5,365 nt of DNA from positions 1 through 5,365 of the forward strand of contig JAIEBL010000022.1 of assembly GCA_029069015.1 (NCBI GenBank). Direction: 5' to 3'. The notes below the pieces were generated by a model. The model had not been told where the DNA came from, did not search any database, and saw only the letters and a program-made list of their open reading frames with translations. Every line of letters starts with the position of its first letter. Position 1 is the first letter of the stretch. Positions 1 through 5,365 of the stretch are shown here, in pieces. This DNA is from Clostridiales bacterium (GTDB lineage: Bacteria; Bacillota; Clostridia; Christensenellales; Pumilibacteraceae). Position numbers and translations under genes: made by a program.

Positions 1-17
1 AATACCCGCCTTTTTTT
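1..17. terminator. Possible terminator arm cut by the left edge
   Basis: The window opens with AATACCCGCC followed by seven T on the plus strand. On the minus strand this reads seven A then GGCGGGTATT. It looks like one arm plus tract of a hairpin whose other arm lies beyond the edge. It could be a bidirectional terminator that ends radC, about 37 nt after its stop, and a converging gene outside. The matching arm is not visible, so this is a guess. Confidence 0.35.
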
Positions 18-54
18 GCAATACAGCCTAAATCGCCATACAAAACTTACAGCA

Positions 55-1011
55 CTAATTCGGCAAATCGTCGTCTACTTCCGAAGAAAGACCGCTTAAA
101 ATCTCATTGCGCACCGCATCGTCCAGTGCAAAAAGTGCACGGTATGCGGCAAGCATTTCGTAAAGTCTGCGTGGACTTCTTCCCTCGTTGCTCTCGCGCA
201 AATACCGACTTAAGTTTTCGTACGTTGACCGTTCGCGCGAAACTTCCTCCGTCAGCGCACCCGTATACTTCATGCAAGCTTCCAGCATATTCGGCATTTC
301 GCGGTTACCGAACATACTGTAATAGCGTTTACCGTAAAAAATCAAATGGTCGATAAAGTATATACCCGTAATAAAACAAGCCGTTACGACCTGCGAAGTG
401 AGTTCGATGTCCGAAGTCGAAAAATGCATCGTCCCGCCCGGGTGATTGTGCGCAAGAACGATTTTCTTTGCGCCGTTACGGTCAGCGATGCGCAAAATCT
501 TCATCACGTCTACGTTTGCGGCGTCTACCGTCCCGCTTGCAACTTCGTTCACTTGAATAACCGAATTGTTCAGCGTAAGCGACGCCATCAAAAGTTGCTC
601 TTTGCGCTGACCTAAGAACCGCGTGTGCATATACTGCGCCGTGCGCTTAGGCGTATCAAGTTGCAAATCCGTCCCGTAGCGCTCGGATTCCGCTTGCATA
701 ACGATCGGCAATACGTACGCCAAGAGATGTGCCGTCTTCTCGCCGATGCCGTCTACATGCAACAACTCTTCGTAATCGGCATGCAAGACTGCCGAAAGCG
801 AACCGAACTTTCGAATCAAATCTTTTGCGATCGGTTTGGTGTCTTTGCGCGAAATCGTGGCAAAGAGCAAATATTCCAAAAGCTCATAATCGGCAAGCCC
901 CTTTAACTCGGGGTTACGATGCATCGATTCCCGCACGCGGGCGCGATGCCCTTCCGCACCGTTTTGCACGACCGTCGCGTTTCCCAACAGTTCGTCAAGT
1001 TCCTTATTCAT
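55..1011 (-). CDS. radC: RadC-family JAMM/MPN+ protein with C-terminal extension
   Basis: 318 aa from ATG 1011, preceded by GAGGG with 5-nt spacing; an upstream in-frame GTG (1017) overlaps that site and was not used. N-terminal part: GHRARVRE, then DYELLEYLLF and a helix-hairpin-helix VDGIGEKTAHLLA (about residues 86-98). The JAMM metalloprotease-like domain holds HNHPGGTMHFSTSD (about 188-201), which fits H-x-H-x7-S-x2-D exactly, with an upstream candidate glutamate in NEVASGT. The usual RadC segment V-H-P-R-E is replaced by VDVMKI, and about 80 residues follow where most RadC proteins (around 225 aa) end. The extension is charged and helical-looking, with no motif I recognise. RadC was once tied to DNA repair, but its function is unproven; no substrate can be inferred. 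It is the last gene of the cluster after yebC. Confidence 0.9.
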   Translation of the reverse strand: MNKELDELLGNATVVQNGAEGHRARVRESMHRNPELKGLADYELLEYLLFATISRKDTKPIAKDLIRKFGSLSAVLHADYEELLHVDGIGEKTAHLLAYVLPIVMQAESERYGTDLQLDTPKRTAQYMHTRFLGQRKEQLLMASLTLNNSVIQVNEVASGTVDAANVDVMKILRIADRNGAKKIVLAHNHPGGTMHFSTSDIELTSQVVTACFITGIYFIDHLIFYGKRYYSMFGNREMPNMLEACMKYTGALTEEVSRERSTYENLSRYLRESNEGRSPRRLYEMLAAYRALFALDDAVRNEILSGLSSEVDDDLPN

Positions 1012-1041
1012 ACGCACCCTCTCGGTTGTGATATGTTCGGG

Positions 1042-1785
1042 TTACTCTTCTTCCTCTTCTTCGGGAAGTTCGGCATTGTGATATACGTTTTGAACGTCGT
1101 CGTCTTCGTCAAACATATCGAGCATACGTTGCAGTTTGGGAAGCGTAGCGTCGTCAACGCTTACCGTGTTACCGGGAATCTTGTCGATTTCACTCTTGAT
1201 AAAGGTCAGCCCCTTGGCTTCAAGTTGCTCACGCACGGCGGAAAAGTTCGCCGCCGAGGTCAGGATTTCGTACATATCGTCCTGCACGTCGAAATCTTCC
1301 GCACCGCAGTCGAGAGCAAGCATCATCATTTCGTCATCGTCGTCGCCCGCTTTCTTTTCGGCAATCAATACACCGCGCGTTTCGAACATGTACGATACGC
1401 AACCATTCGTGCCCATAGAGCCGCCGCATTTATCGAAAATGTGCCGTACGTCGCTTGCCGTACGGTTTTTGTTATCCGTCAGCGTTTCCACGATGACCGC
1501 CACGCCGCCGGGACCGTACCCCTCGTAGGTAATGGAATCGTAGTTGATGCTACCGAGCTCGCCGCTCGCCTTCTTTATAGAGCGGGTAATATTATCGTTT
1601 GGCATGTTTGCAGCTTTCGCTTTGGAAATAACGTCCCGAAGCTTTGCGTTATTGTTGGGATCGGGTCCGCCCGCCTTTACCGCAACCGCAAGCTCGCGCC
1701 CGATTTTGGTAAACACGTTGGCACGTGCCGCGTCTGCTTTACCCTTTGTTCTTTTAATGTTCGCCCATTTGCTGTGTCCCGACAT
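1042..1785 (-). CDS. yebC: YebC/PmpR/TACO1-family protein
   Basis: Cytoplasmic protein of 247 aa, normal for the family. Long annotated as a transcription regulator, family members are now linked to translation: mitochondrial TACO1 and some bacterial YebC proteins help ribosomes through proline stretches. Hallmarks: the start MSGHSKWANIKRTKGKADAA, then FTKIGRELAVAVKAGGPDP, YEGYGPGGVAVIVETLTDN, FDKCGGSMGTNGCVSYMF, CGAEDFDV, and PKLQRMLDMFDEDDDVQNVYHN near the C-terminus. It ends in a run of six glutamates after LP. The ATG is preceded by AAGGAG with about 8 nt spacing. The gap to the upstream methyltransferase is 14 nt and to radC 30 nt, so the three are probably one transcript. Whether this copy acts on translation, transcription or both is not visible. 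Confidence 0.96.
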   Translation of the reverse strand: MSGHSKWANIKRTKGKADAARANVFTKIGRELAVAVKAGGPDPNNNAKLRDVISKAKAANMPNDNITRSIKKASGELGSINYDSITYEGYGPGGVAVIVETLTDNKNRTASDVRHIFDKCGGSMGTNGCVSYMFETRGVLIAEKKAGDDDDEMMMLALDCGAEDFDVQDDMYEILTSAANFSAVREQLEAKGLTFIKSEIDKIPGNTVSVDDATLPKLQRMLDMFDEDDDVQNVYHNAELPEEEEEE

Positions 1786-1799
1786 AAGTCTTTCTCCTT

Positions 1800-2525
1800 T
1801 TACTTTATACAGTTTCGAATACGGTACATCAGAATACCTGTCGCAACGGCAACGTTTAACGATTCGATTTCGTTTTTCATCGGTATCGTTAACACCTTAT
1901 CGCAAGCCGACAGGAGTTGCGGATCGATTCCGCAAGCTTCGTTTCCGACGACCAAACACACGTTTTTTTGAAAATTCATCTGAGAAAAAGCGTCTTCTCC
2001 GCCGAGCGCCGCTCCAACGAGGGTAAATCCACTCGCTTTCAGCGCGTCTACGGAAGAAAACAAGGAAAACCGCAAGTCCAAAATGCCCGTCATACAACTG
2101 CGGATCACTTTAGGGTTAAACACGTCTACGCAGTCGCGCAAAACGATATTGTTAAACCCTGCAGCGCACGCCGTACGCAAAATCGTGCCCATATTGCCGG
2201 GATCGCGTATCCGATCCATGAGCAGACACGGGCCGTCTTGCAAATCGGCAAACGGCGGTATGCGCATCACGGCAAGAACGCCTTGACTGTTTTCCGTATC
2301 GGCAAGCTCGTTAAAAAGCGGATCGCTGAGCACGGCGGCGGCATTTTCGAAATCGCACGACTCGCGCCGAACGATCGTAACGACGTCTTGCGGTTTGCGC
2401 GCAAACGCATCCGTCACCCAACGCCGCCCCTCGGCAACGTATTGTCCAGATTCTCGGCGATACTTTTTATCGGCAAGCTTTTTAATGTGCTTAACCAAAG
2501 AATTGCTGCGTGATACGATTTCCAT
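1800..2525 (-). CDS. TrmH/SpoU-family rRNA 2'-O-methyltransferase (YsgA/RlmP-like)
   Basis: A SPOUT-class, SAM-dependent RNA ribose methyltransferase of 241 aa. The N-terminal substrate-binding part (KKLADKKYRRESGQYVAEGRRWV) is typical of the TrmH/RlmB group. The knotted catalytic domain shows motif 1 DRIRDPGNMGTILRTACAAG, motif 2 LVVGNEACGI and motif 3 IPMKNEIESLNVAVATGIL, with the expected Asn and Arg in motif 1 and the SLNVAVA end. In B. subtilis ysgA (rlmP, reported to methylate G2553 of 23S rRNA) also lies close to the rplT region. That and its similarity suggest the same role, but the target base cannot be read from sequence. I chose ATG 2525: GGTGA (2532-2528) stands in the right register to the anti-Shine-Dalgarno sequence, and an in-frame GTG at 2564 lies inside the rplT terminator stem. 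The stop TAA is followed directly by the yebC ribosome binding site. Confidence 0.92.
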   Translation of the reverse strand: MEIVSRSNSLVKHIKKLADKKYRRESGQYVAEGRRWVTDAFARKPQDVVTIVRRESCDFENAAAVLSDPLFNELADTENSQGVLAVMRIPPFADLQDGPCLLMDRIRDPGNMGTILRTACAAGFNNIVLRDCVDVFNPKVIRSCMTGILDLRFSLFSSVDALKASGFTLVGAALGGEDAFSQMNFQKNVCLVVGNEACGIDPQLLSACDKVLTIPMKNEIESLNVAVATGILMYRIRNCIK

Positions 2526-2533
2526 TTTCACCG

Positions 2534-2567
2534 AAAAAACAAAAAGGGTGTCTTTGGCAGACACCCC
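2534..2567 (-). terminator. Intrinsic terminator after rplT
   Basis: The stem is 8 bp: GGGTGTCT (2566-2559) pairs with AGACACCC (2553-2546). The loop is GCCAA, followed by TTTTTGTTTTTT. It begins 6 nt after the rplT stop and ends the infC-rpmI-rplT operon. On the other strand there is no T-run at the matching side, so it works in this direction only. Its U-tract ends 8 nt before the start codon of the next gene. Confidence 0.9.
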
Positions 2568-2573
2568 AAAAAA

Positions 2574-2930
2574 CTAACCGGCAATCGCATTGCGGGCAGT
2601 GTCCGCCAATGCTTTAAAGCCCGCCGCGTCATTCACGGCGATATCCGCCAAAACCTTGCGGTTCAGATTGATACCAGACACTTTCAGACCGTGCATAAAT
2701 GCACTGTACGAAAGACCGTTGATACGGGCGGCAGCATTGATTCTTGCGATCCAAAGCTTACGGAAATCGCGCTTTTTAAGGCGTCTGCCCACGAAAGCGT
2801 ACATTTGCGACTTCATGACCGCTTCGCGTGCGATACGGTACGAACGAGACTTCGAGCCAAAATATCCCTTCGATAATCTCATGATTTTTCTACGTTTTTT
2901 AACAGCGTTTACCGCTCTCTTGATTCTCAT
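2574..2930 (-). CDS. rplT: 50S ribosomal protein L20
   Basis: L20 binds 23S rRNA early in 50S assembly and, in B. subtilis and E. coli, also represses its own operon by binding mRNA. The protein is 118 aa, the usual length. Family hallmarks are visible: a basic N-terminal tail ([19 protein letters not shown]), then [20 protein letters not shown], then [27 protein letters not shown]. The start ATG has GGAGG at 2944-2940, 9 nt upstream, overlapping the rpmI stop. It is the last gene of the infC operon, with a terminator beginning 6 nt after its stop. L20 is the likely regulator acting on the leader at 3675-3810; this is inferred from related systems. Confidence 0.98.
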   Translation of the reverse strand: MRIKRAVNAVKKRRKIMRLSKGYFGSKSRSYRIAREAVMKSQMYAFVGRRLKKRDFRKLWIARINAAARINGLSYSAFMHGLKVSGINLNRKVLADIAVNDAAGFKALADTARNAIAG

Positions 2931-2943
2931 ACCAAGCTACCTC

Positions 2944-3141
2944 CTACTTCTGAATCATGGAACGAATCGTGCGCGCTTCTTTGTTGCTGCCCATATAGGC
3001 GCCTTGGCGAAGCGAATCTTTGCGCTTGCGATCCTTTTTGGTCAAGATGTGATTCTTTCCTTGCTGCGCGCGTTTCACACGCCCCGAAGCGGTTACGCGA
3101 AAACGCTTTTTCGCGCCGCTGTGACTTCTCATTTTTGGCAT
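2944..3141 (-). CDS. rpmI: 50S ribosomal protein L35
   Basis: A small, very basic 65-aa protein of the large ribosomal subunit. It starts [20 protein letters not shown], has the typical [11 protein letters not shown] segment in the middle and ends in RSMIQK, as L35 proteins do. The length is normal (64-66 aa). The ATG is preceded by GGAGG (3154-3150) with 8-nt spacing. It lies 20 nt after infC and 13 nt before rplT; its TAG stop shares a base with the Shine-Dalgarno sequence of rplT, so the two are probably translationally coupled. Confidence 0.98.
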   Translation of the reverse strand: MPKMRSHSGAKKRFRVTASGRVKRAQQGKNHILTKKDRKRKDSLRQGAYMGSNKEARTIRSMIQK

Positions 3142-3161
3142 ATTCGATTCCTCCGAAAAAG

Positions 3162-3674
3162 TTATTTTTTAGGTGATAAAATCATAAGGATATTTCTACC
3201 CTCTGTGACCGGTTGTTTATCGATATTTGCTTGTTCCTGCACGATGGCATAAAAGTCGTGCATGACCTCAATGCCCAATGCAGCGTGCGCTTGTTGGCGA
3301 CCGCGCATTCGAATCGACACCTTTACCTTGTCGCCGTTTTTAAGGAACTTTTGCGCCTGTTTGGCTTTGGTTTCCAAATCGTGCGTATCGATGGTCATGG
3401 AAAGCCAAACTTCCTTTAACTCGGTCACTTTCTGATTCTTACGCGCGTCCTTCTCGCGTTTCTGCATTTCGAACTTGAATTTGCCGAAATCCATGATCTT
3501 GCAAACGGGCGGCGTGGCGTTGGGGCTGATTTTAACCAAATCGAGGTTCTTACTGTCCGCAATGCGGTTCGCTTCGTACGCCGACATAATACCGAGCTGG
3601 GTATTGTCGTCGTCGATCACGCGCACTTCGCGGTCGCGGATACGCTCGTTTAGCTCAACGTCTTTGATATTGAT
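3162..3674 (-). CDS. infC: Translation initiation factor IF-3, ATC start codon
   Basis: IF-3 binds the 30S subunit, keeps it apart from 50S and checks the start codon and initiator tRNA. From the ATC start the protein is 170 aa, the normal size. The N-terminal domain opens with [12 protein letters not shown], which lines up without gaps with the start of B. subtilis IF-3 (ISKDFIINEGIR, from memory). It contains the family signature [17 protein letters not shown] charged linker ([11 protein letters not shown]) leads to the C-terminal domain with [14 protein letters not shown] and the end [12 protein letters not shown]. The start was chosen for the GGAGG 8 nt upstream and for this alignment. 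ATT, ATC or ATA starts are known for infC in several bacteria; IF-3 itself discriminates against them, giving negative feedback. It is the first gene of the operon with rpmI (20-nt gap) and rplT, behind its own promoter and attenuator. Confidence 0.96.
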   Translation of the reverse strand: MNIKDVELNERIRDREVRVIDDDNTQLGIMSAYEANRIADSKNLDLVKISPNATPPVCKIMDFGKFKFEMQKREKDARKNQKVTELKEVWLSMTIDTHDLETKAKQAQKFLKNGDKVKVSIRMRGRQQAHAALGIEVMHDFYAIVQEQANIDKQPVTEGRNILMILSPKK

Positions 3675-3682
3675 AGCGGTGT

Positions 3683-3687
3683 CCTCC
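3683..3687 (-). promoter_or_regulatory. Ribosome binding site that fixes the infC start at ATC
   Basis: A consensus GGAGG sits 8 nt before the codon ATC at 3674-3672. A TTG at 3689-3687 is in frame, but its G is the first base of this GGAGG, so translation cannot sensibly start there. No ATG or GTG in this frame lies at a suitable distance. This makes ATC the likely initiation codon. Confidence 0.85.
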
Positions 3688-3725
3688 AAACAAAAATCGG
3701 AACGAAAGCAATTCTTCCGTTCCGA
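3688..3725 (-). terminator. Intrinsic terminator inside the infC leader (attenuator)
   Basis: The stem is 12 bp: TCGGAACGGAAG (3725-3714) pairs with CTTTCGTTCCGA (3708-3697), with one G-U pair. The loop is AATTG and the hairpin is followed by TTTTTGTTT. The U-tract abuts the GGAGG of infC (3687-3683). It would stop both transcripts from the infC promoter and read-through from thrS unless an alternative fold prevents it. Confidence 0.88.
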
Positions 3726-3816
3726 TACATAACAAAATCGTATTACCGAGTTTACCGTATGGACGCCGACGACCGAGCCGTTCGGGTGAGAAGAATCTTC
3801 TACTTTCTATGCATAT

Positions 3817-3845
3817 AGTATACCCTATTCCCCGCTCGATGTCAA
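3817..3845 (-). promoter_or_regulatory. Sigma-A/sigma-70 promoter of the infC operon
   Basis: Read on the minus strand, a perfect -35 box TTGACA (3845-3840) is followed by a 17-bp spacer and a -10 box TATACT (3822-3817, five of six to consensus). The start of transcription should fall near the A at 3810. The promoter begins 6 nt after the thrS stop codon, so infC-rpmI-rplT can be expressed apart from thrS. This is the best promoter I can find in the window. It is predicted from sequence only. Confidence 0.88.
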
Positions 3846-3851
3846 ACGATT

Positions 3852-5365
3852 TTAATGCACTTTTTTCGCGATTTCGTCGTTAAGTTTCGTAAGTAACGCG
3901 TCAAGCGACATTTGCCCCAAATCGCCGTCTTTGCGACCGCGCACCGAAACGCAGTTTGCTTCCGTCTCTTTATCTCCGATAATGACCATATACGGCACTT
4001 TTTCCATTTGCGCTTCGCGGATCTTATAGCCGATTTTCTCATTGCGGTTGTCGATTTCCGTACGGATGCCCGCTGCTTTGAGCTGCTCGGCAATCTCAAC
4101 GGCTTTTTCAGCGTTACGTTGCGTAAGCGAAAGCACTTTCACCTGCGTAGGGCTGATCCAAAGCGGGAATGCGCCGGCATACTTTTCGATCAACATGGCA
4201 ATCGTGCGCTCGTAGCAACCGAGCGAACTGCGGTGAAGAATATAGGGGCGTTGCTTTTCGCCGTTCTGATCGATATAGAACATATCAAACCGTTCGGCTA
4301 GGAACATATCCACCTGAATGGTGATGATCGTATCTTCTTTTCCGTATACGTTACATGCCTGTATATCGAGCTTCGGGCCGTAAAATGCCGCGTCTCCCAC
4401 GCCCACCGTATAGTTAATGCCGAGGTGGTCGAGGATCTTTTTCATTGTCGCTTCCGCACTCGCCCATTTTTCGGGCTCGTTGATGAATTTTTGCGTATCA
4501 TTGGGGTCCCACTTAGAGAAGCGGAACGTGACGTCATCGCGAAGTCCCAAGCAATCGAGAATATAGTAGCAAAGCTCCAAGCAACCGCGGAACTCGTCTT
4601 CGAGCTGTTCGGGCGTCACGATCAAATGCCCTTCGGAGAGCGTGAACTGCCGCACACGAATAAGCCCGTGCATTTCGCCGCTCGCCTCGTTTCTGAAAAG
4701 CGTACTCGTTTCGTTATAACGACAAGGAAGATCGCGGTAACTCTTTAAGCCGTTTTTATAAATCATATATTGGAAGGGGCAAGTCATGGGGCGAAGCGCC
4801 ATTACCTCGTCGTCCTTTCCTTCTTCGCCCAAAACAAACATGCCGTCTTTGTAGTGATCCCAGTGTCCGCTCATCTTGTACAAATCGCTCTTTGCCATAT
4901 ACGGCGTTTTGGTGAGCATGTAACCACGGCGTTCTTCTTCGTCCTCTACGAAACGCTGCAAAATCTGAAAAAGCTTTGCTCCTTTGGGCATAAGGAGCGG
5001 CAAGCCTTGCCCGATCGTTTCTTCGGTCATGAAAAGATTCATTTCTCGCCCTAATCGATTATGGTCGCGACGCTTTGCCTCTTCCGTCTTTTCGATATAT
5101 TCGGTAAGATCCGCCTTTTTCTCAAACGCCGTGCCGTATATGCGCGTCAGCATTTTATTCTTTTCGTTGCCGCGCCAATACGCGCCCGCGATCTGCATGA
5201 GCTTAAAGTTCTTTACTCTGCCCGTGCTCGGCAAATGCGGACCACGGCAAAGATCGGTAAAGCCACCCTGTTTATAGAGTGTGATTTTCGCATCGGAGGG
5301 CAATTCTTCAATGAGCTGAATTTTGTACGGTTCATCAAAGCCTTTCATTTGCGTGAGGGCCTGTT
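3852..5365 (-). CDS. thrS: Threonyl-tRNA synthetase, 5' end missing
   Basis: Cytoplasmic class II synthetase that charges tRNA-Thr with threonine. The reading frame is open to the right edge, so the start lies outside; about 503 residues are visible. By comparison with E. coli ThrS (642 aa), about 140 N-terminal residues (TGS and most of the editing domain) are missing. Counting from the first visible Met (5348), the end of the editing domain carries DLCRGPH (about 32-38). The catalytic core follows: the expected zinc ligands are Cys190 (in RPMTCPFQ), His241 (in SEGH) and His372 (in LHRSSLG). The motif 2 arginine is Arg219 (FRNE) and the motif 3 segment is GCYERT (377-382). The C-terminal anticodon-binding domain has NEKIGYKIREAQ and PYMVIIGDKE. 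The core differs from the E. coli type at several places (CPFQ for CPGH, GCYERT for GSMERF), but no catalytic or zinc residue is lost. It is followed after 6 nt by the infC promoter, with no terminator of its own in between. Confidence 0.97.
   Translation of the reverse strand, partial: QALTQMKGFDEPYKIQLIEELPSDAKITLYKQGGFTDLCRGPHLPSTGRVKNFKLMQIAGAYWRGNEKNKMLTRIYGTAFEKKADLTEYIEKTEEAKRRDHNRLGREMNLFMTEETIGQGLPLLMPKGAKLFQILQRFVEDEEERRGYMLTKTPYMAKSDLYKMSGHWDHYKDGMFVLGEEGKDDEVMALRPMTCPFQYMIYKNGLKSYRDLPCRYNETSTLFRNEASGEMHGLIRVRQFTLSEGHLIVTPEQLEDEFRGCLELCYYILDCLGLRDDVTFRFSKWDPNDTQKFINEPEKWASAEATMKKILDHLGINYTVGVGDAAFYGPKLDIQACNVYGKEDTIITIQVDMFLAERFDMFYIDQNGEKQRPYILHRSSLGCYERTIAMLIEKYAGAFPLWISPTQVKVLSLTQRNAEKAVEIAEQLKAAGIRTEIDNRNEKIGYKIREAQMEKVPYMVIIGDKETEANCVSVRGRKDGDLGQMSLDALLTKLNDEIAKKVH

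Larger units (their letters stand above)
3675..3810 (-). promoter_or_regulatory. infC leader RNA, probable L20-type attenuator
   Basis: The untranslated leader runs about 136 nt from the predicted transcription start to the infC start codon. It ends in a full intrinsic terminator (3725-3688) directly in front of the ribosome binding site, which is the design of a transcription attenuator. Near its 5' end lies GATTCTTC (3797-3790), which can pair with GAAGAATT (3717-3710) in the upstream arm and loop of the terminator: 8 bp including one G-U. This would make an antiterminator. The same 5' segment can alternatively form a small local hairpin AGAAG/CTTCT (3801-3789). In B. subtilis, ribosomal protein L20 binds such a leader and promotes termination upstream of infC-rpmI-rplT (Rfam family L20_leader). 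The identity here rests on position, terminator and downstream genes; I could not match the L20-binding core base by base. Confidence 0.72.

Noticed and set aside
22..53. Repeated TACAGC downstream of radC
   Set aside because: Six bases repeated once in an AT-rich spacer is expected by chance and has no further symmetry.
1012..1017. GTG start for RadC at 1017
   Set aside because: It overlaps the GAGGG ribosome binding site that is well spaced for ATG 1011.
919..1971. 350-aa plus-strand open frame antisense to yebC
   Set aside because: It lies opposite the certain yebC and parts of radC and the methyltransferase, has no recognisable domain or good ribosome binding site, and its length follows from the codon make-up of the opposite genes.
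2526..2564. GTG start for the methyltransferase at 2564
   Set aside because: The extra 13 codons are the rplT terminator hairpin and U-tract; homologs begin near the ATG at 2525.
2590..3252. 220-aa plus-strand open frame antisense to rplT and rpmI
   Set aside because: It is the mirror of two well-identified ribosomal protein genes and runs into infC; composition is that of a shadow frame.
3675..3689. TTG start for infC adding five residues
   Set aside because: The TTG overlaps the GGAGG that serves the ATC start, and the added residues have no counterpart in IF-3 proteins.
3842..4099. 85-aa basic minus-strand frame inside thrS
   Set aside because: It is an out-of-frame reading of the thrS anticodon-binding domain with no independent signals.

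Overview
The window is a block of housekeeping translation genes, all on the minus strand. It reads from the right edge to the left: thrS (5' end cut off) -> promoter and attenuator leader -> infC -> rpmI -> rplT -> intrinsic terminator -> TrmH/SpoU-family rRNA methyltransferase (ysgA/rlmP-like) -> yebC -> radC -> left edge. The gene order thrS-infC-rpmI-rplT followed by a SpoU methyltransferase, the strong GGAGG ribosome binding sites, the intrinsic terminators and an attenuator in front of infC all point to a Gram-positive Firmicute (Bacillota). Clostridia is more likely than Bacilli, because the ThrS active-site motifs and the long RadC resemble clostridial versions as far as I recall. The genus cannot be named from sequence alone. 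I see no mobile element, tRNA, rRNA, CRISPR array or sign of recent transfer.

Right part (about 3690-5365): about 503 residues of threonyl-tRNA synthetase, from the end of the editing domain to the stop. Six bases after its stop lies a near-consensus sigma-A promoter (TTGACA, 17 bp, TATACT). It starts a leader of about 136 nt that ends in a 12-bp terminator hairpin, and the U-tract of that hairpin runs straight into the infC Shine-Dalgarno sequence. This is the layout of the L20 autoregulatory leader known from Bacillus subtilis infC operons.

Middle (2534-3687): infC, rpmI and rplT encode IF3, L35 and L20 with gaps of 20 and 13 nt. infC very probably begins at an ATC codon, the kind of rare start used by infC elsewhere for IF3 self-control. 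A terminator 6 nt after rplT closes the operon.

Left part (1-2533): a second tight cluster holds the rRNA 2'-O-methyltransferase, YebC (polyproline/translation factor family) and an unusually long RadC-family protein. Gaps are 14 and 30 nt. No promoter of its own is obvious, so it may depend on read-through of the rplT terminator. The left edge cuts what looks like one arm of a terminator.

There are no gene-free stretches over 300 bases. I found no evidence of an undescribed system. The points worth a second look are regulatory (ATC start, attenuator placement, promoter behind thrS) and the divergent RadC and ThrS motifs.
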